From IMG/VR virus record IMGVR_UViG_3300031143_000003, positions 1 to 64,000 of that record: DNA of 64,000 nucleotides, one strand, 5' to 3'. The position numbers and the translations under genes were made by a program. The notes beneath the pieces were generated by a model. It had not been told where the DNA came from. It ran no database searches and saw nothing but the letters and a program-made list of their open reading frames with translations. Below, one piece after another: positions 15,404 to 23,750 of this stretch (positions are counted from its first letter, which is position 1; each line of letters starts with the position of its first letter). The stretch is from a virus.

Positions 15404-15628
15404 TTATTTGCGAGAGGCAAATTTTTCTAATCCAGATATTCCAAAACAACCCAATACTACCATCGTGAATGAGTTATATATTGCCTCGTTGATTACCAAA
15501 TCTTTGCCCATTGTGCCAGTAACAACGTCTGCAATCATTACTAATATCATTACTAAGAATGCACAGAATCCAATTATTGATTTCTCATTGTATTCATTGT
15601 CATCTTTAAATATTTCCTTAAAGCTCAT
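15404..15628 (-). CDS. Holin-like two-segment membrane protein
   Basis: 74 residues from ATG at 15628. The longer frame is less likely because TTTGGAGAAAAATT is a good ribosome site for this ATG. A charged N-terminus is followed by two hydrophobic segments (about 18-40 and 52-68) and a basic end (EKFASRK). Size, topology and position next to the putative peptidoglycan enzyme fit a holin. Holins are diverse in sequence, so this is a functional inference. Confidence 0.65.
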   Translation of the reverse strand: MSFKEIFKDDNEYNEKSIIGFCAFLVMILVMIADVVTGTMGKDLVINEAIYNSFTMVVLGCFGISGLEKFASRK

Positions 15629-15653
15629 AATTTTTCTCCAAATCTTTGACATA

Positions 15654-15731
15654 CTAAAATGTCCTATTGAGAGTCGTAGCTATAACCAATTGTTTTGTTT
15701 TTTGTGAACCTGTAATTTTCTCTCTATTCAT
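15654..15731 (-). CDS. Possible 25-residue peptide
   Basis: A short frame from ATG at 15731 whose start is near the stop of the 126-residue gene. No clear ribosome site. It may be chance. Recorded because it fills the gap between two coupled genes. Confidence 0.2.
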   Translation of the reverse strand: MNREKITGSQKTKQLVIATTLNRTF

Positions 15732-15736
15732 AATGT

Positions 15737-16117
15737 TTATATCATTTTTAATAAATCAGCAAGACTATTTTTTGTTCGCTGAATGGTCTTCTGTACGTTA
15801 CTTATGCCATAAACTATACTACCATTTAGTGAACTCTTAAAGTTTTCCCAATGTTGTTCTGCCTCTGTTGTATAGTTGCTGTTGAGTTGCTTTACATCAG
15901 AATCCTGATCATGTTTGTGTTTGAAAAACGATTTCTGTTCTTTGTCCATCATATCTCTAGCAACTGGTACCATATCATTAAACATTTTCTTAGCCTTGTT
16001 TAGTTCTACGTCTGCCTTTTCAATCTGCTTCAATACTTTGTTGATGTCTGATTTTGTTGTTACGATAGGTACGCCAGCACCATTCTTTTTTTCACTTAAT
16101 ATTGTTTTTAATTTCAT
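15737..16117 (-). CDS. Putative capsid-targeted helical protein, 126 residues
   Basis: It begins MKLKTILSEKKNG, the same leader as the 102-residue gene at 20784 (MKLKKILSE), with predicted cleavage after LSE. The rest is almost entirely helical and basic, like T4 internal proteins IPI-IPIII in size and composition. A class B-like promoter precedes it (16153-16177). I infer packaging inside the head; the activity is unknown. Confidence 0.65.
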   Translation of the reverse strand: MKLKTILSEKKNGAGVPIVTTKSDINKVLKQIEKADVELNKAKKMFNDMVPVARDMMDKEQKSFFKHKHDQDSDVKQLNSNYTTEAEQHWENFKSSLNGSIVYGISNVQKTIQRTKNSLADLLKMI

Positions 16118-16152
16118 AATACCCTGTATTTGCTTGTTATATGTTTATTGTT

Positions 16153-16177
16153 GTAATATAAGAAATATTTTTGACAT
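16153..16177 (-). promoter_or_regulatory. Class B promoter (middle type)
   Basis: ATGTCA-N11-TATATTACA, 33 bases before the start of the 126-residue gene, just upstream of the stop of the thioredoxin-like gene. Confidence 0.72.
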
Positions 16178-16178
16178 A

Positions 16179-16520
16179 TTAAAATGCTTGCATGATTATT
16201 TCATCAATAGATTCCTGTACTTCCTGCTTGGTTGCCTCCATCGTCATCATTATATTTGCTTGAAAGCGTTTTACCTCTTCGCCATTATTGAAGATAACCA
16301 GCGTTGGCACAACCACTATCTTGTATTCCTTTGACCATCTTGAGTCTGCTGCGATATCGACTCTATCGGTATCACAATCAGATAGCTTTTCTAACCATAT
16401 GACAGTATTTGCAATATTGAAACTTGCATTGAACTCTACTACATGTAAACCGTCTGGGAAATCCTGTCCTTGACTAACTGAAGTTATGAACAACATAATT
16501 ATTAATACGATACTCCTCAT
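16179..16520 (-). CDS. Exported thioredoxin-fold protein lacking CxxC
   Basis: 113 residues. A signal peptide (hydrophobic 4-15, cleavage near SQG/Q at 18) precedes a thioredoxin-like fold. VVVPTLVIFNNGEEV has the cis-Pro loop and following strand of thioredoxins, but the CxxC active site is replaced (FNASFNIANTVIW) and only one Cys remains. It cannot be a normal dithiol oxidoreductase. It would act in the periplasm, perhaps as a binding or decoy protein. AAGGAGATCAT precedes the ATG. First of three neighbouring genes encoding envelope proteins. Confidence 0.65.
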   Translation of the reverse strand: MRSIVLIIMLFITSVSQGQDFPDGLHVVEFNASFNIANTVIWLEKLSDCDTDRVDIAADSRWSKEYKIVVVPTLVIFNNGEEVKRFQANIMMTMEATKQEVQESIDEIIMQAF

Positions 16521-16529
16521 ATGATCTCC

Positions 16530-16814
16530 TTACTTTAGCTCATCAATCTTATCTTCTATGCGTCGCATATCTTCCTTCATTTCTGAAACATCTTGTTGCG
16601 TTGTCATAATGGTTTGTCGAATCAATTGATCCTTCATATCGTATTCCATACGTGTTATTTCTGGATCCAATGGTTCTGGCAATTGACGTGCTTCGTCTAT
16701 GTCTGCTTGCAATGCAAACCACATACCAACAATAGTAAATATCGCTACTGCAATACCTGCTAGAGTCTTAATGCTTACATTGACATTTGTATCTTCATTT
16801 AGTTCTTTTGCCAT
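16530..16814 (-). CDS. Single-pass membrane protein with coiled coil, 94 residues
   Basis: A Thr/Asn-rich N-terminus, one transmembrane segment (about 18-36), then a charged coiled coil to the end (EMKEDMRRIEDKIDELK). The topology resembles an inner-membrane spanin subunit or a small phage membrane anchor, but no lipoprotein partner was found nearby. The ribosome site GGGAATAGATC precedes the ATG. Confidence 0.6.
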   Translation of the reverse strand: MAKELNEDTNVNVSIKTLAGIAVAIFTIVGMWFALQADIDEARQLPEPLDPEITRMEYDMKDQLIRQTIMTTQQDVSEMKEDMRRIEDKIDELK

Positions 16815-16850
16815 GATCTATTCCCATAATACCATTTTAGCCGTCATATA

Positions 16851-17891
16851 TCAAAATATTACGTAGTTAATCCCAATACTAAAATTATGCCATTTTCGAT
16901 TCCAATACTTATTGTACGTACCTTCTGCGAATACTCCTAATTTCTTGTTGAACTTATAACCGAAAATGAGGCCCATAGAATAATCCATCCATTGTGCGTC
17001 ATTATTAAATTTATGATAACTATACTCTCCGCCAGTATCAAGGTGATATGGCATTAGATTGCCCCAAGAATGGAACCAAAATGTTTTTGTATAATGATAG
17101 AAGTCGTAACCAATGACTGCCGAATATTCTATTTTATCTGAGAGCTTATTTCTTTCTTGTTCAGCATATTCAGCTAGTATTGATGGTATCACAACCTCTT
17201 CCCATATCTCTATGTTGGTTGCAACGACTTCACCACTAGGATTTGTGTATATTTGATTAGCTACGTCTACACCATATCCCATCTCTTCGATCGCCAAGTA
17301 ATTATAGTGTATGTTACCATTTGGCAATATGCAATCTGATAGTGGATCGTATCCATATGGCTCAGACAATCGCTGAACTGTTCCAATATTGATGGAAAGC
17401 TTATCGCCCAATTGATGTCTATATCGTTCAGATGCCTCAAAATACTGAATGTCTGCAAATCCATCCTGTAGGTATTCAACCTTAGTTATCCATTTTTCGC
17501 TAATATATCTAACGAAGTGATGTTGATCTAAGTAATTGTCTCCAAATGTTCGCTTATAGTCACCTTCAAATAGGAATTCGAAACCCTTGATCTTTCCAAG
17601 TGTTGCTGCATCTGAATATGATTTCTCTGTACCATCATAGAACGTGTTTGCTCTATTTTCGTAACCAAATCTTGCTATCTTTCTAACACCAAACGTGATT
17701 GCAAAATCAAATGGTGTGTTAATTACACCAGTACTCAGTCCATCCGTAATCGAGTACGTATCTACATCAGATATCGACGTTCCACCGTTGACTGCCCCAT
17801 AAAATGTTGCAAACTTAAAGGCCTTTTTTATATTTAATTGACCATATGTTACCATTGGTAAGAATAGCAATATCAGTATTAATTTCTTCAT
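16851..17891 (-). CDS. Outer-membrane beta-barrel protein
   Basis: 346 residues. Signal peptide MKKLILILLFLPMVTYG with cleavage before Q18. The mature part has alternating polar/hydrophobic strands rich in Tyr, Phe and Trp, and it ends NYVIF, the terminal aromatic expected for BAM-inserted barrels. Such proteins are typical of Bacteroidota hosts and rare in phages. It lies 9 bases after the T9SS-substrate gene and may be co-expressed. Possible roles are receptor masking, superinfection exclusion or uptake, all inferred. Confidence 0.7.
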   Translation of the reverse strand: MKKLILILLFLPMVTYGQLNIKKAFKFATFYGAVNGGTSISDVDTYSITDGLSTGVINTPFDFAITFGVRKIARFGYENRANTFYDGTEKSYSDAATLGKIKGFEFLFEGDYKRTFGDNYLDQHHFVRYISEKWITKVEYLQDGFADIQYFEASERYRHQLGDKLSINIGTVQRLSEPYGYDPLSDCILPNGNIHYNYLAIEEMGYGVDVANQIYTNPSGEVVATNIEIWEEVVIPSILAEYAEQERNKLSDKIEYSAVIGYDFYHYTKTFWFHSWGNLMPYHLDTGGEYSYHKFNNDAQWMDYSMGLIFGYKFNKKLGVFAEGTYNKYWNRKWHNFSIGINYVIF

Positions 17892-17900
17892 AATTTACCT

Positions 17901-20774
17901 TTAGTATTTTAATACTTTGCGATTGGTTATTGTATCGTTGTATCTAATCTGAACATTGTATATGCCAGTAGGATATTTGGTCATATCGATATCAGTCTTG
18001 CCTTCGCTAACTAACGTACCTATCATGGTATATACTTTAATGTCTAAATCTAGATCTAGTGTCGTTGTTATGTATAAATATCCGTTTGTTGGATTAGGGT
18101 ATATCAATATTGAAGAATCTCTTGAAATTAATTCATCTACGTCAACTGGCCATCCTAATGTACAGTAGTCATGTTGAGATTGACAATACGAATCCCATGC
18201 ATTAGTACAACAATATTCATCTACTGCAATAACCCATGCATAACATGGATCATTTAGCCAATATGGATTACCAGGACCATCAATGCATCCCGCATCATAT
18301 AGACAACTTCCATCATCCGTATTATAGTTCTCATTATAGTTAAATGCGTTTGTATCCATGCAACCTTCTTCTGTCGGTATACATGCATCAGTGTCAACGT
18401 TTGCCAACGAATCGAAGTTTAATGCATAAGGATCCATGCATCCGTATATTGGAGTAATACAATTGAAGTTTTCAGTGTTTGCATCTACATCATAATTTAG
18501 TGCAGCAGGATCAGTGCAACCAAATATAAATGGTATACACGATTCATTGTCTAGGTTGGCAAATTCATTGTAATTGAATGCAGATTGATCCGTACAGCCA
18601 AAAAGTATTTCTATACATGTACCGTCTTCTAATGTTGCAGTTATGTCATAATTAAGGGCTGTAATATCCATGCATCCTAATATTATGGGTACACATGATT
18701 CATTGTTGGTATTTGCCATTGGATTATAGTTTAATGCAGTAGCATCTGTACAGCCATAGACAAATGGTATACAGTTATCTATTGATGTGTTTGCATCTTC
18801 GTCGTAATTCCAAGAACTAGGATCTGTGCATCCATATATTTTAGGAATGCATGATTCGTCATCTACATTTGCATCAATATTGAAATTGAATGCGAATGGA
18901 TTCATGCAACCTAACGTTGGATATATACAGCTACCGTTTTCTGTGTTTGCTGTCTCGTCATAATTTAATGCTAAATCATCAATGCAACCAAAATATACAC
19001 AAGACTCATTATCATTAATATTTGCTAATACATTATAGTTCCAAGCTTCTGATTCCATGCAACCTATGAACCAAGGCATACAAGAACCATCGTCTGTATT
19101 TGCTGGTTCTGCTGCATAGTAACCGAACATCGAAGGATCTGTGCATCCATATTTTATAGCGACACAGGGTATTATTTCTGGATCATACGTGTTTGCATTT
19201 GGATTATAGTTAAACATTTCTTGACCTAACCAATTGAATTGGTCTGTGCAGCCAAAAATAACGCTTTCACATAGATCACCACATTGTGGTATACCAATGT
19301 ACTTGTCCCATAATGGTGCCTGAAATGATTGGAGTGCGCCTAGGCCATTGTTTGCAAACGGATTAGTACCTCCACTTATCAACGTGCCATCATCACTAAA
19401 TATGGTAAATGAATTATGCATCGTTTGGAATTCAACTTCAGCAATAGGTTGTTGTTCGCCTTTTACTTCAAAGTAATAGACATATATTGGTTTTCCAGCG
19501 TCTAGCTCGAGTTGATATGATTGAGTTGATATGCCTGGACCCAATGTATATATTTCAGATAGGTTGCCTTGTGATATGGCTAGATATGATTCACCCCAAC
19601 CATCTGATGCATCATCTTCTATCGTAAGAGTATACTCACATATAGAAACGATTTCGTTTGTATTAGCTGTTTCATCATAATTGAACGCAGATATATCAGT
19701 ACAGCCATATTGTTTTAACGTTTGACATGAGCCATACAACATAATATCTACAAGTGGATCATACTCAACATATTCAGAATCAGTGCAACCTTCTAGCAAC
19801 GGAATTGCACATGATGGTAGATATATGATACCGGTTTGTGCATCAAGGCCAAAATTAGCTGAGTCCAGTGTCCATATTAGATCCATTCCACCACCACATG
19901 GGTCTGTGTCTCCCAATATTTCAAAATTACCATCTGCTCCATTATTATATAATGATCCAGCTAATCCATCGCCGTATGAGTCACTAAGAACAAGCTCAAC
20001 GCCTGTAACTGGGACACATATATCATATGATATTGTTGTATTGGATTGATTGAATGTATACGACTGGGCTGATACTGCGTAGATTACTTCGCTATTTGAA
20101 ATGTCTGTTAAGATCCAGCTAGTTTCACTAGGATATTGGTCTAGTGTAACTAACAATATCATTTTTGATGTACCATCTGTGCAACCTATGCCGACACATG
20201 AATTGTCTTCTAATGTAGCCCAAGGATTGAAGTTTGGTGCATCTGGATTGGTACATCCAAGTATGATCAAGTTACCACATAACGTATCGTCATTTATTGT
20301 TGCATCTGGATTGAAGTTGTCATAATTATTATCCATGCAACCTATGATAATGACATTTTCAATTGGTGGAGCACAAGGTGCTATATCAAGAGTGTCGATT
20401 AATGAGAATCCGAAATCTGCAGATACATACATAATAGTGTCTTGGCAATCATTTTGTATCAATAGCCATCCGTCTGTTCCACCCCATTGTGAAGCACCTA
20501 ATCCATCGCCATATGAATCAAATATTGATAAAACACTATTACCGTGTAATAACAATGTGTCACTGTACAATGTGTTTGGTTGCAGGTTGGGATCATTTTG
20601 GAATATGACCGACGAGTCACTTTGTTGCACAATTTGCAATGATGTTTCTACTGGATAGTCGTCTGTTAATAGTTGAATATTGATCCAACTATCTTGTGCA
20701 TTAGATGCCGTTGCAAACAGAAATAGTATTCCAATTAGGAATACTCTTCTGAACTGTTTTATTTTTTGAACCAT
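17901..20774 (-). CDS. Secreted repeat protein with type IX secretion sorting domain
   Basis: 957 residues. Signal peptide with cleavage near SNA/Q (26-27). Two N-terminal domains contain SYGDGLG-type loops. About 17 imperfect repeats follow, of the type GC(T/M)D..A.NY...AN..D.SC, each with two Cys. The last ~75 residues (IYPNPTNGYLYI ... YPTGIYNVQI ... KVLK) form a type A T9SS C-terminal domain that directs export and surface anchoring in Bacteroidota. This repeat type occurs in marine Bacteroidota surface proteins (general knowledge), so host origin is likely. I predict display on, or release from, the infected cell. Ribosome site AGGAAACTATT. Confidence 0.88.
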   Translation of the reverse strand: MVQKIKQFRRVFLIGILFLFATASNAQDSWINIQLLTDDYPVETSLQIVQQSDSSVIFQNDPNLQPNTLYSDTLLLHGNSVLSIFDSYGDGLGASQWGGTDGWLLIQNDCQDTIMYVSADFGFSLIDTLDIAPCAPPIENVIIIGCMDNNYDNFNPDATINDDTLCGNLIILGCTNPDAPNFNPWATLEDNSCVGIGCTDGTSKMILLVTLDQYPSETSWILTDISNSEVIYAVSAQSYTFNQSNTTISYDICVPVTGVELVLSDSYGDGLAGSLYNNGADGNFEILGDTDPCGGGMDLIWTLDSANFGLDAQTGIIYLPSCAIPLLEGCTDSEYVEYDPLVDIMLYGSCQTLKQYGCTDISAFNYDETANTNEIVSICEYTLTIEDDASDGWGESYLAISQGNLSEIYTLGPGISTQSYQLELDAGKPIYVYYFEVKGEQQPIAEVEFQTMHNSFTIFSDDGTLISGGTNPFANNGLGALQSFQAPLWDKYIGIPQCGDLCESVIFGCTDQFNWLGQEMFNYNPNANTYDPEIIPCVAIKYGCTDPSMFGYYAAEPANTDDGSCMPWFIGCMESEAWNYNVLANINDNESCVYFGCIDDLALNYDETANTENGSCIYPTLGCMNPFAFNFNIDANVDDESCIPKIYGCTDPSSWNYDEDANTSIDNCIPFVYGCTDATALNYNPMANTNNESCVPIILGCMDITALNYDITATLEDGTCIEILFGCTDQSAFNYNEFANLDNESCIPFIFGCTDPAALNYDVDANTENFNCITPIYGCMDPYALNFDSLANVDTDACIPTEEGCMDTNAFNYNENYNTDDGSCLYDAGCIDGPGNPYWLNDPCYAWVIAVDEYCCTNAWDSYCQSQHDYCTLGWPVDVDELISRDSSILIYPNPTNGYLYITTTLDLDLDIKVYTMIGTLVSEGKTDIDMTKYPTGIYNVQIRYNDTITNRKVLKY
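18280..20345 (-). repeat. GC(T/M)D cysteine repeat array inside the secreted protein gene
   Basis: About 17 coding repeats of roughly 28-40 residues. The dense run of at least 12 regular units is at about 18300-19260. Protein-level similarity is clear while the DNA is diverged, so this is an old expansion rather than a recent tandem duplication. Confidence 0.8.
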
Positions 20775-20783
20775 AATAGTTTC

Positions 20784-21092
20784 CTATTTTATATTTTTCT
20801 TAATCCAACCATTAACATATTTCACTAATTCAGATTGAGCTGGTGAGATGTCTTCTTTCTCGGTCATAGGACCAGTCTTCCATGCTAACCATGCTTTCTT
20901 TATTAACGCTAGACCATCGTCTATGTCGTGCATACCTTCAACATACTCTTCAGTTATTGGAGCTGATTCTTCTTGTACTGATTGTTTAGCTTTGAATGCT
21001 TTTTGTACACTGTCTAGTGTAGGTAGAGGTGATCCAAATTGTCTGTTTGCATATCCTGGTGCATGTTCTGATAGTATTTTCTTTAATTTCAT
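20784..21092 (-). CDS. Putative capsid-targeted protein, 102 residues
   Basis: It begins MKLKKILSEHAPG, nearly identical to the leader at 15737-16117. Further (L/I/V)xE-like sites follow (SVQEES, PITEEY). The C-terminal half is helical with a Trp-rich stretch (KKAWLAWKTG). The ribosome site AGGAAAAACAAG precedes the ATG. Role unknown; the leader suggests packaging in the head. Confidence 0.6.
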   Translation of the reverse strand: MKLKKILSEHAPGYANRQFGSPLPTLDSVQKAFKAKQSVQEESAPITEEYVEGMHDIDDGLALIKKAWLAWKTGPMTEKEDISPAQSELVKYVNGWIKKNIK

Positions 21093-21112
21093 CTTGTTTT
21101 TCCTATATTCTG

Positions 21113-22726
21113 TTAGTTTGTCTGCTTAGCAGCTAAAGTGTGAAGTTTTCTGATTGCTTTAACATTGTCTCTATAATCATAATGATCACCATTTGTGCCC
21201 ATTGAAGTAAGGGTATGTGTTAAGAAAGATCTAAAGTTCTTTTTACCTAACTTCTTCTCCAATTTTACCATGTGTTTAGCAAATCCAGCTAAATCACCAT
21301 TTGCATCATTATGCATTTGAATTATGACGTCTGAGCGTTTTGCTTCTTGTATAGATTCCGCTTTAATACTATATTTTTTTAATAGTTTCTGATAAACCTT
21401 TTGTGTCGAATGAGATAGTTTATATATACTTTTTGCGTTTTTTATCTGCGTCAAAGCTTGGGCTGGAAAGTCTTTAGCTAATAGCTCTTTTTCTATGGCT
21501 GAGTCTAAATCAAATGATTCGATCACTGTTTCGATTAGAGTAACATCGCTTTCGTGATGTGAACTACCATTAACAATGACAAATGAACCAACTTTGTCTG
21601 TTACTTCACCTTTACCACCACCATACGCTTTGTCAATCTTAACCATGTCACCAACGTTTATTTCTGAAATCTGCATCTCATCAACTGATTCTGTCTTACT
21701 AATTATATATAGGTCTTGTTCATTATCCCATGTATAATTGGTAGAATCGAATCCCTTTAGCTTCTTAGCTTTTTGGTATTCGCCTGGAGATAATGCGTTT
21801 TGTTTAAGTAGATTGCCTGCTTCATTGACTGATTCATACACTGTACCTTTTACATCATCTGGCCCATTGAATGCTTTGGCTGATTTCTTTATTTTTTTAA
21901 TGAATTCCTCAATTGTTTTCATTTCAGCTGGGTCATAGTCATCACCATTATCATGCTTATCAACCATATGGTTAATTGAGTTTTTTAAGTCCCACATTAC
22001 ATTTAACTTACTTGGTAATCTATGGAATTTAGCTTCGTCAAGTGAATTAGTTTTATCAACAGTCTCATTTAATGATACCAATTCCATCAATGTATATACG
22101 TCCCTTGCAATCTTTTTTGCCAATGGTTTGTATTTTCCATCATTCTGCATATATCCCATATATAGTATGATCTCTTTTAGTTTTTTTATGGCCTCTTTAT
22201 CAACTGAACCTTCACTGATGGTTGATTCTTTCAATTTATTTGGAAATTGCTTCTTAAATCCATCATAATCTGCTTTATCAATATTTCCAAATTTGCCATC
22301 TTTCTGTAATTTTGATACCATTGCATCTGCCTCAGATTTACTATCAACAACTGCATGTACTGTTGGATTAGTTTTTGTGCCAACATATACTACAAACTTA
22401 CTTGATGCCACTCTTTCGGTAACGGGTACTGTATTGGTCAGACTAATTTCCTTAAATAGAATCTTACCAGTTCGGTCTTCAACGTTAACCTGTGCATTTG
22501 GAAATTCCCTTTGCATATCGTTGAATGCAGCTGGTACTATTGCTGGAGTTCCTACTAATTTTTGATCTACAACTTTGCCGTCTTCAATTGCAACTAATGT
22601 TATAGGATAACTTCCCTTTTTAGCTGCATTGTGTACCTTTGATAACGATGCTTCACTTATCGATTCATTTGCCTGAACCTTCTTTAGTGCTGCTAGAATT
22701 GCATTTTTTGATTGTTTGATGTCCAT
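21113..22726 (-). CDS. Large putative head-associated protein with multiple protease-like sites
   Basis: 537 residues, helical and Lys-rich. It contains several (I/V)xE sites followed by a small residue (SISEAS near 25, TISEGS, SVNEAG, SIQEAK), the pattern cut by T4-type prohead protease. A KOW-like segment (VGDMVKIDKAYGGGKGEV) lies near 360. Two class C motifs lie upstream (22803-22857), consistent with late expression. It may be processed during head maturation like T4 gp22 or internal proteins. No known family. Ribosome site AAAGGATATT. Confidence 0.6.
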   Translation of the reverse strand: MDIKQSKNAILAALKKVQANESISEASLSKVHNAAKKGSYPITLVAIEDGKVVDQKLVGTPAIVPAAFNDMQREFPNAQVNVEDRTGKILFKEISLTNTVPVTERVASSKFVVYVGTKTNPTVHAVVDSKSEADAMVSKLQKDGKFGNIDKADYDGFKKQFPNKLKESTISEGSVDKEAIKKLKEIILYMGYMQNDGKYKPLAKKIARDVYTLMELVSLNETVDKTNSLDEAKFHRLPSKLNVMWDLKNSINHMVDKHDNGDDYDPAEMKTIEEFIKKIKKSAKAFNGPDDVKGTVYESVNEAGNLLKQNALSPGEYQKAKKLKGFDSTNYTWDNEQDLYIISKTESVDEMQISEINVGDMVKIDKAYGGGKGEVTDKVGSFVIVNGSSHHESDVTLIETVIESFDLDSAIEKELLAKDFPAQALTQIKNAKSIYKLSHSTQKVYQKLLKKYSIKAESIQEAKRSDVIIQMHNDANGDLAGFAKHMVKLEKKLGKKNFRSFLTHTLTSMGTNGDHYDYRDNVKAIRKLHTLAAKQTN

Positions 22727-22802
22727 AATATCCTTTAATTTTGTTGCGATTTTATAACGCGGTCTAATTATGTTATATGTATTGTTAGCTTACCTGTATG
22801 AT

Positions 22803-22857
22803 TATAAATATCAATCCAGATTGCGAGTATACACTATTTGCAATTATCTATAAATAT
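22803..22857 (-). promoter_or_regulatory. Two class C (late type) promoter motifs
   Basis: On the minus strand ATATTTATA occurs at 22803-22811 and again at 22849-22857, in a 140-base gap before the 537-residue gene. The same motif precedes the tail genes. Confidence 0.55.
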
Positions 22858-22868
22858 ACATCAATATA

Positions 22869-23114
22869 TTAATTTATCCTAACCTTCAACTTATCTATTG
22901 CCATAAGGAATTCAGACACGTTCATTGTCTTACCGGATGCTGATTTTATTGTGATTGTTGGTAGTAATTCAGGTTGCTTTTCAACGATACCCATCAGCAC
23001 CTTTAAGCCATATGCGCCCCAAAAGACACCAAACCCATTGTCTTCTCCTAATTCATTTGACTCAAAATATGTGTCTTTCTCACTATCACTTGGCAATAAT
23101 ATGTAATATTTCAT
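22869..23114 (-). CDS. Hypothetical 81-residue protein ending the sugar cassette
   Basis: It begins MKYYILLPSD, a start I associate with small conserved proteins of marine T4-like phages. Acidic, mixed alpha/beta, no catalytic motif. It sits 3 bases after the glycosyltransferase gene, as the last gene of that transcription unit. Function unknown. Confidence 0.6.
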   Translation of the reverse strand: MKYYILLPSDSEKDTYFESNELGEDNGFGVFWGAYGLKVLMGIVEKQPELLPTITIKSASGKTMNVSEFLMAIDKLKVRIN

Positions 23115-23117
23115 AAT

Positions 23118-23750
23118 TTAGTCGAATTTATCTACACATATTGGAGGAGTATGTCTAACAATATATGTTGGCTCATTTTCAGTATACAGCCTAATGTTTT
23201 TAGTTGTATGCAATACGTTGTTAATAAATCGCCAATCATGTGAGTATTCTGGGGTTGTTGTTATTGTTTTGGCTATGGATGATTTTACAATTATTTCCTG
23301 ATGGCCTACCTTGTCTTTTGCCCAGATGGGAGTTCTATAGCAATTATGTGGAGATACCCATGTCCTATATGCTGCCATGTCTAGATCTGAATCCTCTACG
23401 CCACCTAGATATGTTTCAACATGATTGGGTAGCACAATATCGTCATTACCAATAAAGATTAGGTATTTACCAGTAGATTTAGCAATATACTCATTATAAA
23501 TCGCATAACCATATCCACCAGTGTTTGTTGGTTTATTGTGTATTGTTAGATTCATGCCAAATGATTTCGCTACCCTTTCGTACAGTTTGGTTTCGCCAGT
23601 ATCTACCATATGCTGGAATTCCGGACATCCATCGCCGATAACAAATACTTCAATATTGTTGGTTACGTTTTGATTTAGTATGCAATTTATGGCTCGTCGG
23701 GTTCTACCTGGACGACCAAAACATGGCATTATGATAGTTAATCTATTCAT
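23118..23750 (-). CDS. Glycosyltransferase family 2 (GT-A)
   Basis: 210 residues. It starts LTIIMPCFGRPGRTRRAI, the usual GT2 beginning. EVFVIGDGCPE and IFIGNDDIVLP supply the nucleotide- and metal-binding acidic residues. It is shorter than most GT2 enzymes and soluble, so it probably transfers a sugar from a nucleotide donor in the cytoplasm. It overlaps the next glycosyltransferase gene by 4 bases. The acceptor is unknown. Confidence 0.8.
   Translation of the reverse strand: MNRLTIIMPCFGRPGRTRRAINCILNQNVTNNIEVFVIGDGCPEFQHMVDTGETKLYERVAKSFGMNLTIHNKPTNTGGYGYAIYNEYIAKSTGKYLIFIGNDDIVLPNHVETYLGGVEDSDLDMAAYRTWVSPHNCYRTPIWAKDKVGHQEIIVKSSIAKTITTTPEYSHDWRFINNVLHTTKNIRLYTENEPTYIVRHTPPICVDKFD

Noticed and set aside
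15640-15665. Another class B promoter before the holin-like gene
   Set aside because: The ATGTCA half is present, but the sequence 11 bases downstream (AAAAATTA) is not a -7 box.
18280-20345. Regularly spaced repeats as a CRISPR array
   Set aside because: The repeats are in-frame protein repeats with diverged DNA, not identical direct repeats with unique spacers.
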